Shown piece after piece: positions 1-10,760 of a DNA stretch of 64,000 nucleotides. Under the pieces are notes generated by a model. The model had not been told where the DNA came from. It searched no databases and was given only the letters and a program-made list of their open reading frames with translations. Source of the DNA: Serripes groenlandicus (lineage: Eukaryota; Mollusca; Bivalvia; Cardiida; Cardiidae); NCBI GenBank assembly GCA_031761405.1, contig JASEVX010000007.1:43044411-43108410 (forward strand). The letters are read 5' to 3'. Numbering within the stretch: position 1 is the first letter of the stretch; every line of letters begins with the position of its first letter. Position numbers and translations under genes: made by a program.

Positions 1-115
1 CGGGGTTAGCATTATGACTGATTACCCGGTAACTTATCAAGGAAACACCATGATGTAATTTAGAAAGTGTTGAAAGCGGCGTAAAATTCCAAACAATCAA
101 TCAAATCAATTAAAT
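1..115 (+). mobile_element. SINE 3' portion, cut by the window edge
   Basis: The text from GGGGTTAGCATTATGACTGA to GAAAGCGGCGTAAAA matches the 3' half of the complete SINE at 46818-47098. Shared blocks are GGGGTTAGCATTACGACTGA, GGTAACTTA and GAAAGCGGCGCAAAA. The tRNA-like head would lie to the left of this window. No coding content. Confidence 0.6.
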
Positions 116-196
116 ATCTAATTCAGTTTAATCCTTTTCCGGATATGGATGACCTTTGGAAAGCCAGTAAAGAGATGTTACGTGAATTGGATGCCC

Positions 197-745
197 TGAT
201 ATAACTGAACTTGAATCCGCGATATAACAGAACTGGACGCCGCGATATAACAGAACTGGACTCCGCGATATAACTTAACTGGACGCCGCGAATTAACAGA
301 AATAGAATCCGCGATATAACTTAACTGTACGCCGCGATATAACAGAACTGGAATCTGCGATATAACTTAACTGGACGCGGCGATATAACTGAACTGGACG
401 CCGCGATATAACAGAACTGGAATCTGCGATATAACCTAACTGGACGCGGAGATATAATTGAACTGGGCGCCGCGATATAACTGAACTGGGCGCCGTGATA
501 TACCTGAACTGGACGTCGCGATATAACTGAACTGGACGCCGCGATATAACTGAACTGGGCGCCGTGATACAACTGAACTGGACGCCGCGATATAACTGAA
601 CTGGGCGCCGCGATATAACTGAACTGGACGCCGCGATATAACTGAACTGGGCGCCGCGATACAACTGAACTGGACGGCGCGATATAAATGAAATCTCTTT
701 GAAAACGGTGTTAAACTCCCATCAAGCAATCGATCAATCTTTTGT
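197..745. repeat. 23-bp minisatellite inside a SINE tail
   Basis: About 21 tandem units of a 23-bp motif of the form GCGATATAACTGAACTGGAC plus GCC run from about 197 to 690, with point variants (TGATAC, GGGCGCC). After the array comes GATATAAATGAAA, then TTGAAAACGGTGTTAAA. This is the same order as the SINE 3' tail at 47047-47080 (GATATAACTGAAA, then CTGAAAGCGGCGCAAAA). The array therefore looks like an expansion of a short segment of a SINE tail. Minus-strand open frames here are a by-product of the repeat and not genes. Confidence 0.75.
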
Positions 746-956
746 ATAAGTTATTTAGTTTGTTTAGGTGTTTTCAAAACAGACGACTCTGTAAATGAGT
801 TGGGTGGCCTCGTAATTCCTCGGTCAAACATGTCAACTCAATTTACTCCCCCTCGGACGCGGTTCATATCAATGTTCTAAATGGAGGCATTGGTTCGGTT
901 TTCGGTAACGCGATTCGGTAAATAATAGTTCCCATAATTGACAGGGCATGTAATAG
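746..956. other. Unassigned spacer
   Basis: No gene, repeat or structural signal was recognised between the two minisatellites. Confidence 0.4.
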
Positions 957-1510
957 CGATTTGAGGTCTTAACGACAATACGCTTTCGTATTAGTTGTTT
1001 GGACGTATAACTACGTCAAGCGATTTGAGGTCTTAATGACATTCTGCTTTGATATTATGTGTTTTGACTTATAACTACGTCAAGCGATGTCTTAATGACA
1101 CACCGCTTTGATAGTATGTGTTTTGACTTATACCTAAATCAAGCGAGGTTTTAATGACACACCGCTTTGATATTATGTGTTTTGACTTATACCTACGTCA
1201 AGCGAGGTCTTAATGATACACCGCTTTGATATTATGTGTTTTAACGTATAACTACGTCAAGCGATTTTAGGTCTTACTGACAAACCGCTTTGATATTATG
1301 TGTTTTGACTTATAACTACGTCAAGCGATTTTAGGTCTTAATGACACACCGCTTTGATATTATGTGTTTTAACGTATAACTACGTCAAGCGATTTTAGGT
1401 CTTACTGACACACCGCTTTGATATTATGTGTTTTGACTTATAACTACGTCAAACGATTTGAGGTCTTACTGACACACCGCTTTGATATTATGTGTTTTGA
1501 CGTATAACCA
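957..1510. repeat. 59-65-bp minisatellite
   Basis: About nine tandem units contain GACACACCGCTTTGATATTA, then TGTGTTTTGACTTATAACTA and CGTCAAGCGA. Spacing alternates between about 59 and 64 bp, depending on whether the unit reads GCGAGGTCTTA or GCGATTTTAGGTCTTA. The first unit is the most diverged. Confidence 0.8.
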
Positions 1511-1568
1511 GTGGGGCTTTACTTCCAGTGTTTTAGAAGATCCATATAGACATACAACACATATGCTG

Positions 1569-1800
1569 TTAAACCTTTTCCTCATACAGCAAATATACAG
1601 CTGACGACTTTAAAAACATCTAGGCCTAGATATGACCAATCTATGCAAATGTAGTATACTAATTGAATAGAGTTGAAAACATTGTGGCAAAAATGGAAAT
1701 TGTTCATCATGATTAATTTCTCGTTTTGGAACACACTGTTTCAAGCGTCGTCTACTGCAGAGGCGTCAGAAAGCAGCGTCTGTGTGTGGGAAAGGGTTAA
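1569..1800. mobile_element. MITE family A (TTAA-flanked hairpin element), diverged
   Basis: It runs from TTAAACCTTTTCCTCATAC to GGGAAAGGGTTAA, 232 bp. It has inward subterminal blocks (CAGCTGACGACTTT and GTCGTCTACTGCAG) and a weak central hairpin (GAAATTGTTCATCATGATTA). TTAA at both ends plus CCC...GGG termini are typical of piggyBac-type non-autonomous elements. It has no coding capacity. Confidence 0.7.
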
Positions 1801-1966
1801 TTAAAGACTCTGGTGAGACTGTGCGGATACACGGGCTCGTCCGAGTCTTCCCTAAGACCACACATCGCTATGGTCACGAATCATATTCATTCGGAATCGG
1901 ATCGAACGGGAACTGGGTCTCTGTATTTGCGAAAGTAGTGAGGAAATGATGCCACCTTATTCCAGT

Positions 1967-2197
1967 TTACCATTTCCGTCACATAGACGCTTTTTGATGC
2001 CCCTGCAGCAGACGAATTTTGAAAACATTGTAACAAAAGGATAAATTGCTCAAAACGAGCAATTTCACCTTTTGCCGCAATGTTTTCCCTTTTTCAGTAA
2101 TTATACATTAATATATAATTAATTTATAGAGTATGTCCTTTCATTATTGTTTTGAAAGTCGTCTGCTGTAAATTTCTTGTATGTGGGAAAGGGTTAA
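1967..2197. mobile_element. MITE family A
   Basis: About 231 bp, from TTACCATTTCCGTCACATAG to GTGGGAAAGGGTTAA. It contains CTGCAGCAGACGA, the central hairpin AAATTGCTCAAAACGAGCAATTT and the distal GTCGTCTGCTG block. The left TTAA is degraded to TTAC. Confidence 0.75.
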
Positions 2198-2330
2198 AAG
2201 CTAGTTTTTGACTGGTGTTTCTCCTTTTGCATAACAGATACAGGTACTTTCTGTCGCCTTTTTAAGCAGACATTTTGTTTTTAATTATTTTGGGGAAAAA
2301 GAAAGACATTGTTTATGATGAGCTAGTTCT

Positions 2331-2925
2331 CCTTTTGCCAAAAAGTTATTGCGCAGGCGCATCAGCACCAGTGCATATATTGGTTGTGAAAGAACTATCA
2401 CTGGTGCAAAAGGGCTTGCGCATCGCCGTGTTAATCGTCTTGATCGCGCATGCGCCGTATTATACAATCAGCTCTCGGGTATTTCCGTAGTAGTTCGTCA
2501 CTAGACTGGTTCTCGTTCGAGATTGCAATAGCAGATTAAGATTAGTGAACCAGTCTGTTTATATGCGAGTAGTGAGTAGTTTTTTGTGGCGGTTGATTTG
2601 ACAATCGCCACAATGCTAACAGAAACAACAACAACGAAAAAAAAAAACATAGTCAGTTTTGTAAAGCCCGTTGACTTTTTATTCCTTACTGCAACCAATT
2701 AATCTACATTCGTTAAACCGCCAAATATATAGTTCCATCAGTGATGCTGAGACACGATTAATAATAATCATGTCCGTGCTACTTTGGTACCGGATTGATA
2801 CTAAGATTGGAGATTTATTGAGATAATATCTACATAGAGCTTAATTATGTAAATATCATTTTTCTTCATGTTTGGGCAGATAATAAATATCATTGCGCGT
2901 TCTATAACTCGAATAATAAATTTCA
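2331..2925. repeat. Dispersed repeat R1, longest copy
   Basis: Its left part (2340-2600, with GCATCAGCACCAGTGCATAT and TTAATCGTCTTGATCG) recurs at 52339-52575. Its right part (2585-2925, with CACAATGCTAACAGAAACAA and TAATAAATATCATTGCGCGT) recurs at 18300-18622 and 32689-33011. The copies are roughly 80% similar by eye. No open frame of note and no clear termini, so the class is unknown. Confidence 0.7.
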
Positions 2926-3830
2926 GGGTTTTCAGGACCGGAACCCGGCGAATCATTGCCGTTTCGTTTTGTCAAAATCGCCGGATCAAATCTGTGCCAC
3001 AATCAAAAAAATATTAATATTTTTTTTTAAATATATGAATAAATAGTGTTCTCAGGAGTATTTTGCGATCGCTGAAAAGGCGCTGATTCGCCCGAAAGTC
3101 GACGATTAACGATGACTTATGCTTTGTTCAGGTGTTTTCGACAAGGAGCTCGTCTAAATTCCCGACTTTCATCAAATCATTTGAGCGCTTTAAATTACGA
3201 CGACTGGCAAACGCTTGCGAGTTAATGTGCTAAACGCTTGTTTATAGAGCGTTTAGAATACTTTGATTATAGCAAAACGAATACGGAACGGATAAATCTT
3301 GCAAGAATGAAGAAGAGAAAAATCGATCAATTCTTTCTGTCAAAATCAGGTAAACGCCCCGTTTGATGCGTTTTGTTTCGTTCATAGAGTTGATTACTTA
3401 CAGATGACCGAGTTGGTGATGGAAGAACATGAAAAAACTAACATTATTCTACTGTCAAAAGATGCAGCTTTTCTCAAATTTACCCGCACCAGAGTACACT
3501 ATTATTGAAAATCGCAAGGCCTACACCGAGATACTGCTTGTTACTTTGCAGGATTTTCTATACGATCGCCACTACGGTGCCATCGGCGCTTTGATTTAAA
3601 AATGTAAGTTAAAACCATAATTTTTGGCCTGGGGCTTCAGCCCCTAGTCATAGTAGAAATACCATATTTTTCTGAGTTGGCAACCTGCCAATTGCTGTTA
3701 ACACCCAACAACGCATTTTAGTGTGAGACTGCTCATGGAAAATAGTTCATTAATGCGCCGAGATTCAAATATGGAACCTTATTAACTATTAACGTTCGCG
3801 AAATGGAACGGAAAAGAACAAAGCAGACGC
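2926..3830. other. Unassigned, with one exon-like patch
   Basis: No confident gene. At 3307-3349 an ATG opens the short peptide MKKRKIDQFFLSKS followed by a GT donor-like GGTAAACG. The K-R-K-I-D-x-F-F start resembles the N-terminus of some hAT/ZMYM-like transposon-derived proteins. A possible acceptor near 3400 leads into a stop within about ten codons. I treat it as a chance match or dead fragment. GCTTCAGCCCC near 3635 is a small palindrome. Confidence 0.25.
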
Positions 3831-3982
3831 GTGAGAAATGCAGTGGCGAATAACCGTAGGGACTTCAGGGCCCGTGCGACGAAAAATTAATGGTTAACAA
3901 AGAAGTAGTGTGACAAATGCAGTGGCGGACTTAGCGAGGGCATGTAGGGCACGTCCCCCCCCCCCCCCCCCCCCCCCCCCCC
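3831..3982. repeat. Diverged direct repeat ending in a 28-nt poly-C run
   Basis: GTGAGAAATGCAGTGGCGAA at 3831 and GTGACAAATGCAGTGGCGGA at 3910 are near-identical. The second leads into an uninterrupted C tract at 3955-3982. CAGTGGCGGAC is reminiscent of hAT element ends, but I cannot find the matching opposite end. The run length is unreliable in most sequencing data. Confidence 0.4.
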
Positions 3983-5094
3983 ACCCTGCGTTCCCAGCTC
4001 CACTTATTATTTATTTTGCTGTTTTTATATTATCCAAAGAAACCCACCACATGTCGATGCAATTTGTTTAATTAATTTCACTGTTCCCGTCCGTTGATAG
4101 AGCAGTTAACGACTAATCGGTAAACTATATATGGGAAGACCTGCCATCGGACGATGCATTCCAGGTGTAAATCGTGTGCTGGAGGAATAAATAGGGTGAT
4201 GTATTACCCTTATCTTACAGACCAGTCAACGATTGACAACTTGATTAAGGAAGTTAAGCGATCCAAATGTCCACACAATTCGTTGGATAGCTGTCACATT
4301 TTTGGTGACAGGTTGCGAGTTCGAAGACAGAATTTCAACTATTGGCCTCGTGAAGTCCGACTGAAGATCATCAATGGCGAAGAAAACACTTACAGGAATG
4401 TGTCTTATATCTTCACATAGAGATATGGATATCAACTTTTATGTTTTCAAAAGTCTTCTGCTGCAGATTTATATTGTTATCAAAATTAAAACGAAGCCTA
4501 CCTAATATCACTTATACCCCAGTCACAATTACCTTGCAATAGGTTTGCGAGTAGTTTGCGGCGGATTTCTTAAGCATTTTCATCATACATTAATCGGATG
4601 TCCGGCCGGGCATCACACATATCGGGCGAGCGCCGGGCCAAGTTTTGGACCACCTATACTCAGAGCCCGGCCAGAAATCGGGCAGACATTGATCGGGGAC
4701 AGGCCGGCATCTGGCCGACTACCCACTGTGGCTCGCAGGTTATGAAAGCCGGCTCATCGCATCATTCATCAGATCATCCAGTCGTGCTCTTAACAAAAGG
4801 TAACAAGTTATCACGCAGTTTATCACAAAAGTTTAAGAATAACAGTACTACAAGATGACCTAGAAAAGATGGGATGACTGAAGGAGAATGAGAGTGCATA
4901 ACCCACAAGAGAGGGAGAGTGGTAGTGAAGTAAATGGGACCATGCCTCTCCTCTTCAGCCACCAATGCACCAATAACTAAGTTGTAGCGGTAGAATGCAA
5001 ACGCGAACGTCTCCCTCATCCGGGCGACCCGGGCGATCGCGATGAACAGGTGCCCGCAAGCGCTGTGGAGGTAGCAACGGCATTCTCGTAAGAA
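3983..5094. other. Unassigned, with a small ORF and a GC-rich patch
   Basis: An 88-codon open frame at 4154-4420 (+) has several Cys residues (CKSCAGG, KCPHNSLDSC) but matches no family I recognise and has no visible splice or promoter context. At 4595-4745 the composition turns GC-rich with repeated CCGG/GGGC motifs. ATGAAAGCCGGCT at 4742 is shared with repeat R2 at 6428. No gene can be supported. Confidence 0.3.
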
Positions 5095-6000
5095 TGTTTG
5101 TCATAATGCTATCTAAGTCAAGTTCGAATATGGGTCAAATTGGGTCAGAAACTAGTCACTTGGCCAAATTGAAGGAAATCTTGTAAACACTCTGTATGAG
5201 AAAGTTTGTCAAAATGATATGTAGGCCAAGTTCGAATATTGGTCAGATCTGTTAAAAAACTAGGTAACTAGACTAAATTGGAAAAAAATTCTCGTTAACA
5301 CTTTACAAGCCGCAGTTTTCTGCTTCAGCAGTTTCAAATTAGGTCAGAATGTTCTAAGCCATGTTCGAATATGGATCATGCCGAGTCACTAGGCCAAATT
5401 GAAGGAAAATCTTGTTAACAATCTAGAGGTCGCATTTTTTGCTTCAGCAGTTTGAAATTAAATTTTGTCTGAATTATATTTAGGTCAAGTTAGACTAGTG
5501 GTCATATTGGGTCGGAAACTAGGTCACAAGGTTGAATTGATGGGTTATCTAAACGCTGCATTTTTAACTTGAGCATGTTTTAAACTATTTCTGAAAAGTT
5601 GTCTCGATAGCATGTAGGCCAAGTTTGAAAATTGGTCATGTCTGTTCAAAAACGAGGTCACTATGCCAAATTGAAGGAAAATCTTTTAAACACTGAAGAA
5701 GCCACATTTTTTAAAATTTGGTCAGAATGTTTATCTTAATGATATCTAGGCCAAGTTCCAATATGGGTCATGCCGGTTTAAAAATATGTCACTAGGCCAA
5801 ATTGAAGGAAAATCTTGTTAATACTCTTGAGGCCGCTTTCTTTGCTCCAGCAGCTTGAAACGTTGTCAGAATGTTTTTATTGATAACATCTGGTCCATTT
5901 TCGAATATGGGTTATATCAGGTAAAACATATAGGTCACTTGGCCAAATGAATGAACATTTTAATAACACTCTGGAGGTTGCATTTGGAATCTTTGTCAGA
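5095..6000. repeat. Degenerate tandem repeat with GGTCA and GGCCAAATT motifs
   Basis: About seven imperfect units carry the order AAGTTCGAATATGGGTCA, AGGTCACTAGGCCAAATTGA, AGGAAAATCTTGTTAACACT, then a CATTTTTTGCTTCAGCAG-like segment and GTCAGAATGTTTGTC. The GGCCAAATT anchors fall near 5162, 5391, 5665, 5795 and 5940, with diverged ones between, at spacings of roughly 110-145 bp. It has no coding capacity. The end of the array overlaps the start of the duplicated block at 5921. Confidence 0.7.
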
Positions 6001-6289
6001 ATATTTGTCTTGATCAGTTTTGCATTGATCAAACACGTTCTCCCAGTCTAGTAAATGGTTTAGAGAATTATTTCTACTTGATGGAAGTTGATTTAACTTT
6101 GATATATTTCTCAAATTTAATAAGGCAGAAAATTCAAAATATTCTGCCTAAACCTGCTGTCAAAGTTTCCTTTGATTCTTCATGTCTTAAATTTAATATT
6201 TTTGACATGATCTATTTACTTTTTAACACTGAATAAACATTTTCTCCAACCTTCAAGCAGCCCCAAGGCTGTCAGCACGTGTAGTGCTT

Positions 6290-7500
6290 TGATTTAATAA
6301 CACCCACCGCTGATACCATTTGTAACGTGTTCCGGCGTTAGGTCATCGCGGGTCAACCATCCAGGCACTAACCGCGATGAACGTTGCTTAACTTTACACA
6401 AAGGTCAACCACTCTACCAACGGCGCTATGAAAGCCGGCTTACACAGCAAGGCTATAGAAGTGATATTTATACCTATACCTATACCCCGTTCCCGTTACA
6501 TTAGGACAATGGGAATATTTTCATAAATGCAAAGTTATTGTGCTAAATTTTGCGATTTTAAGAAAACATTAAGGGAAAAAAGAACAAACGGCGATCAATA
6601 TGAGAAAACACTAAGAAATGGAATATGCGCATATTATTTGACTTGAATAGCATAAAGGTTTTGTTAATAGTCAAAACAATCAGTAATTTTTCATGAATTA
6701 TAAAATTTGCGCAATAATGTTGTATATCTAAGAATTCGGAAGCTCCTTGAATTGGTCATGTATTATAATCTTGAACCAGATTGAACATTGTTCGATTAGA
6801 ACATTCTTCTTTAAAAGAAATATAATCGATAATCGAGTGTAGCTTGCGTGTTCGTTCTCTTTCTTTTTGGAACCATGTGTCAGCCAAAATTATGTAACTC
6901 TAAGAAATTATTAAATACTAAACGGAAACGATGGAACCATTTTGTTTATATCTTTATCCCAGTATCAACTACTAAATCATAACAATAAACTATGTGTTTA
7001 CCAGAGGCTAATCGGCAATCTACATCCTGCTTCAGTTTCTATAAATAGATTATCAAGGCCGAGAATACCCCGTCACATGACTGGAGATTACGTGATACTC
7101 CCAAGAGGTGTATACATTTCAATTGACGATAAATAACTGAAAACTTATCATATTTCAAAAATTATTAACATTTTGCTCTTAAATATTATATTTCATACGT
7201 TTTCATTGATTTTTTGCACTGAAATTTATTTTTTAAGGAAAACAGTTAAAGGTTTTGAATACAGAACATTTCATTTTAAAACTTCACCGTATTAATGCCT
7301 CTCGTAGGATCGACAACTTAAATATGAACCAATCAAAACGTTTCATTTCCTTTATTTCTTCGACATTATTCATTAAATACAACATTTGATTGGTCTACAA
7401 TCTAGATCATTTGTTAACATCTAGGTCAAAATCTAGGTCGCGCATGCGCCGAAAAATGTTTACAATAATTTTGGGAGATCGAGGTCAACACGTTGGGAAA
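6290..7500. repeat. Dispersed repeat R2 (left copy)
   Basis: 6300-6600 (TAACGTGTTCCGGCGTTAGG, CAGGCACTAACCGCGATGAA, GAAAGCCGGCTT, TTTTGCGATTTTAAGAAAA) is homologous to 52612-52945. 7440-7490 (GCGCATGCGCCG, TTTTGGGAGATCGAGGTCAA) is homologous to 52960-53010. The 52.6-kb copy lacks about 800 bp lying between these two parts, so one copy has an insertion or the other a deletion. An exact but indel-bearing copy lies at about 20655-21860. Confidence 0.65.
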
Positions 7501-8074
7501 GGGTATTTTTGTTTTCGTTTTACGTATTTAACTAAAAAACTATTGTTATCATATATTTTATCATATATTTAAAAGTGGGTTTCGTGTTTTTCGAATCAAA
7601 CGGTATTTCTCTTAAGCCATAAAATGCTGATTCCCGCGCCAATTGCTGCACTTGTTGAATCTATTCTACATTAGTTTTCATTCGCAGAGATGTGTCCATA
7701 TATTTCCTCAAATTATATCATATTCGTCTGCAGCAGATGTGTGTCGTATGTTGGAGGGTTATAACTAACATGGAGCCACGCGCATAACGCGAGACCCGAC
7801 TGTTAGGACTTGCCCAGAGAGGACCTAGACCATCAAAGCCCACATGTGCTATCTGATCAGGGTCTTCTCTTCCCGACGACTTATCGTGCAGGCATCATGA
7901 AAAAGGTATAGCAAACGAATAAGATTCTACAAGATTGGAGATGGATCGAGTATGCATTTATTTTGAAATCGTTCTAAGGTCGTTGTTTGTGTGACGCGGC
8001 CCCGTTTGTAACAAGATATAATAAGATATTAATATGTCTGATTGAAATTAATTCGACGGCACGTAAGCAAATAA
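7501..8074. other. Unassigned, with a MITE-A end fragment
   Basis: Only a short CGTCTGCAGCAGATGTGTGT near 7725, then GAGGGTTATAACTAA, resembles a degraded family A terminus. Nothing else was recognised. Confidence 0.35.
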
Positions 8075-8224
8075 TTGTGTGCAAAATTAATGTTGACACT
8101 TTACCACATACAGACTCTTTGTGGCGCCTCTGAACCAAACAACTGTTGATATCATAAAGGCAAAAGGGGAAATTGCACATCGTGAGCAATTCCTCTTTTT
8201 GCTACAATGGTGGGAAAGGGTTAA
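8075..8224. mobile_element. MITE family A, degraded and internally deleted
   Basis: GACACTTTACCACATACAGA starts the remnant. It keeps GAAATTGCACATCGTGAGCAATT-type hairpin sequence and ends GTGGGAAAGGGTTAA. The inner TTAA at 8221 also starts the adjoining family C element. Confidence 0.55.
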
Positions 8225-8436
8225 TCATTTCGCTGCTAAAGCCAATTAAAAGCTTTTGCAAGCAATGCAGGTTCATGTGAGACATCTCGTAACGAGCTAT
8301 ATCTCCTGAAATCTGCATTGTTTGTCATATAGACATTTGATTTCTTACTATATTTCCTGTTCGACGAAAAATGGAGTGGTCCAATTTTCAACATGGAAGA
8401 GTCGACCTTGTAAAATTCTGCAGTGAAAGGGCAAAT
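8221..8436. mobile_element. MITE family C
   Basis: It begins TTAATCATTTCGCTGC. The central hairpin zone is TGAGACATCTCGTAACGAGC, flanked by AAGCAATGCAGGTT and AAATCTGCATTGTTTG, and it ends near GCAGTGAAAGGG. The architecture matches the better copies at 10458-10670 and 50905-51064. Confidence 0.5.
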
Positions 8437-8629
8437 TCCTAGCGATCATCAACCATTTGAACCGCGCAACAGGAATACCAGCCATATCAGGCTGCATCCC
8501 CGCGCGTTATGGGCAGGGGTACAAGTAGTCCCTGTTTCCCCGCAATGCCGGTAACTTGATGTCATCTTCAGGAACAGTGTTAATGATACATGAGCACCAT
8601 GCACGAAAGTAGTGCGCTTTGAATCGGCA

Positions 8630-9315
8630 TTAACACCACTTTCTCACATACGGCAAATCTGCGGCAGGTAGTCAACCAATACGAATACTCACTTTAAATG
8701 AAAGTAGCATTACCGAATACAGTTGAAAACATTGTCGCAAAAGGAGATTGATCTTTATTAATACTTTTTCTTATTGTTATAATGTTTTCAAAATTGCTCT
8801 GCTTCAGGAACGTTAAACTGATCCTACATGTCGGACAGGGTTTAAACATTGAAAAAGTCTTGAATCATTTTACAACATACGGCAAACACGACACTGAGGA
8901 ATTTGAAGGTATATATGGAAATTTATAAAGTAGCGATTACCGAATACGGTTGCAAACTGTTCTGTCGTCAAATGTGAACTGCTGCAGAAACGTTAACATG
9001 CGTCTTCTTATGTGAAAGGGTAAACACATTGGATAGTCTTATTATCGTTATTAACACTTTTACAGAACGAGTCTTGTATCTTATTAGCACTTTCTCAGGA
9101 CGAATCTTGAATCTTTATTAGCACTTGCTAAGTCATTGAAGGTTCATTGGGAAAATTATGGAAATTCAGTATAAATGAAAGTAGAATACAGTTGTAAACA
9201 AAGTGGCATAAGAAGACATTGATCATTATGTACATTTTCTCATTTTGTCACAATGTTTTCAAAAGTGTTCTGATACAGATGCGTTTAACTGCGTCTATAT
9301 TTGAGAAAGGGTTAA
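8630..9315. mobile_element. Cluster of degraded MITE family A copies
   Basis: Three eroded copies follow one another: about 8630-8845 (ACCACTTTCTCACATACGGC to GGACAGGGTTTAA), 8866-9030 (ACAACATACGGCAAAC to GTGAAAGGGTAAA) and about 9125-9315 (GTTGTAAACAAAGTGGCATA to TTGAGAAAGGGTTAA). The GAAAACATTGT and ATGTTTTCAAAA subterminal signatures survive. The CTTTATTAGCACTT motif is repeated between them. Confidence 0.5.
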
Positions 9316-9627
9316 CAGATTGGCGAATTTATTAATTTGTAGATGAAACAATTCAATCTTTATTTTACATTTGTCTCATAATTACACTTTATTTTTATAT
9401 TTCCATTTATTCTTCCAATGTTTTCAAACAAGTAAATATATGTCGGCAAAATATGTACTCAAATAGCCGGATATGTAAGTTTAACTTGTTAAAATGAACC
9501 CGATCGAAGTTTACATACACGGGTTTGATGATATTTGTATTCCACAGTTTATAATCAGAATATTTCGACATGTCAATTCATCAACTTAAGATTTAACCTT
9601 TTCCACGTTGTCAACAAACTACGGAAG
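9316..9627. other. Unassigned AT-rich spacer
   Basis: No ORF, hairpin or repeat family was recognised. Confidence 0.4.
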
Positions 9628-10180
9628 CGCATATTTATTAAATCATCGTTTGTTGTAGCGATTTTCAATTGATTTTGCCCTGTCTGTGGTTACCTTAATT
9701 ATTTCACTGCCGAATTTCACAAAGTCGACACTTCCATGTTGAAAAGTGGACCACTCCTTATTTTCGTCAAATTGTTTGTCCAAGTTGCAAACAATGCAGA
9801 TTTTAACTCTTTCAGCGCCGAATTGTTTTAACCCTTTCCCTCATACGACGAGTCTGCAGCAGACGACTTTGAACATATTTTGTCAAGAAATAGAATATCT
9901 CTATAATTAAATGGATAACCTATGACAAAGAGTGGAAAACATTGTGACAAAAGGAGAAATTGCACGTTTTGTGCAATTTCTTCTTTTGTCACTATGTTTT
10001 CAAAAAGCCGTCTGCTGCAGAATATTTATTTAATCATCGTTTGTTGTTGCGATTTTCAATTGATTTTACCCTGGCTATGGTTACCTTAACTATTTCACTG
10101 CCGAATTTCACAAAGTCGACACTTCCATGTTGAGAAGTGGACTACTTCTTATTTTCGTCCAACAGGAATTTTGGTAAAAT
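9628..10180. repeat. Local ~140-bp direct duplication flanking a MITE
   Basis: 9628-9770 and 10024-10165 share AATCATCGTTTGTTGTAGCG, GATTTTCAATTGATTTTGCC, TTTCACTGCCGAATTTCACA and AAAGTCGACACTTCCATGTT with few differences. The segment between them includes the right-truncated MITE A at 9828. This suggests that a MITE C-related element was duplicated around the insertion. Confidence 0.6.
9828..10020. mobile_element. MITE family A, right end missing
   Basis: It begins TTAACCCTTTCCCTCATACG and contains a perfect central hairpin, GAAATTGCACGTTTTGTGCAATTTC in overlapping halves. It stops at GTCTGCTGCAGAATATTTAT without the distal GGGAAAGGGTTAA. It is close to the family consensus. The counterpart at 24213 has many extra or missing bases. 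Confidence 0.75.
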
Positions 10181-10430
10181 TCGAGGGCTTGGTGTGAAAC
10201 GGTTGTAACTTAAATTGGTATTTTTTTTACCAAGGTTAATCACCTCGCCATAAAGTCTTTATAAGCGTTACATCATTTTACTTGGTAAACAATGGAAATT
10301 TAGGTGCCATTGCTCGTTTTTAGCAATGGCACCTAAATTTGCATTGTTTACAAAGGGGTCAAATTTGCCACTAAAACCAGGGTTTTCAAAATAGGTTTTT
10401 AGTTACAACCGTTTCACGCCAAGCCCTCGA
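10181..10430. mobile_element. MITE family B
   Basis: A 250-bp element with inverted ends TCGAGGGCTTGGTGTGAAAC and GTTTCACGCCAAGCCCTCGA. Its central hairpin is AGGTGCCATTGCTCG paired with AGCAATGGCACCT. It is flanked by A/T-only palindromic dinucleotides (AAT on the left, ATT on the right), consistent with a 2-4 bp A/T target duplication. It sits inside family C-type sequence and carries no ORF. Confidence 0.8.
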
Positions 10431-10457
10431 ATTGTTTGTCCAAGTTGCAAACAATGC

Positions 10458-10670
10458 AGATCTCTTTCAGCGCCGAATTGTTTAAAGTAGACTCTTCCAT
10501 GTTCGAACTCGGACGACTCTATTTTCATGTTATAGGATTTTTGGAATATTTTTATAACTCACAGCCAAACAATGCAGATTTCAGGTGAGACAGCTCGTCA
10601 CGAGCTGACTCACCTGAATCTGTATTGTTTGCAAAAAGCTAAATATTGCCTTTGGCGCTGAAAGAGTTAA
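10458..10670. mobile_element. MITE family C
   Basis: The left end is CTCTTTCAGCGCCGAATTG and the right end TTTGGCGCTGAAAGAGTTAA, which are inverted. The centre has CAGGTGAGACAGCTCGT facing ACGAGCTGACTCACCTG. Motifs GCAAACAATGCAGATTT and AATCTGTATTGTTTGC flank the hairpin. TTAA at the right end suggests a TTAA target, as for family A. Confidence 0.7.
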
Positions 10671-10760
10671 AGAGACCACAGCTAGCTACGAGCTGTCTTT
10701 CCTGAATCAGCGTTGTTTGCAAAAACCTTTAATTGCATTAGGCAGCGAAATAGTTTAAAA
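10671..10760. mobile_element. MITE family C half-copy
   Basis: Immediately abutting the previous element, AGACCACAGCTAGCTACGAG, GAATCAGCGTTGTTTGCAAA and GCAGCGAAATAGTTTAA form a right half of family C. The region of exact identity with the second copy starts at its end. Confidence 0.45.
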
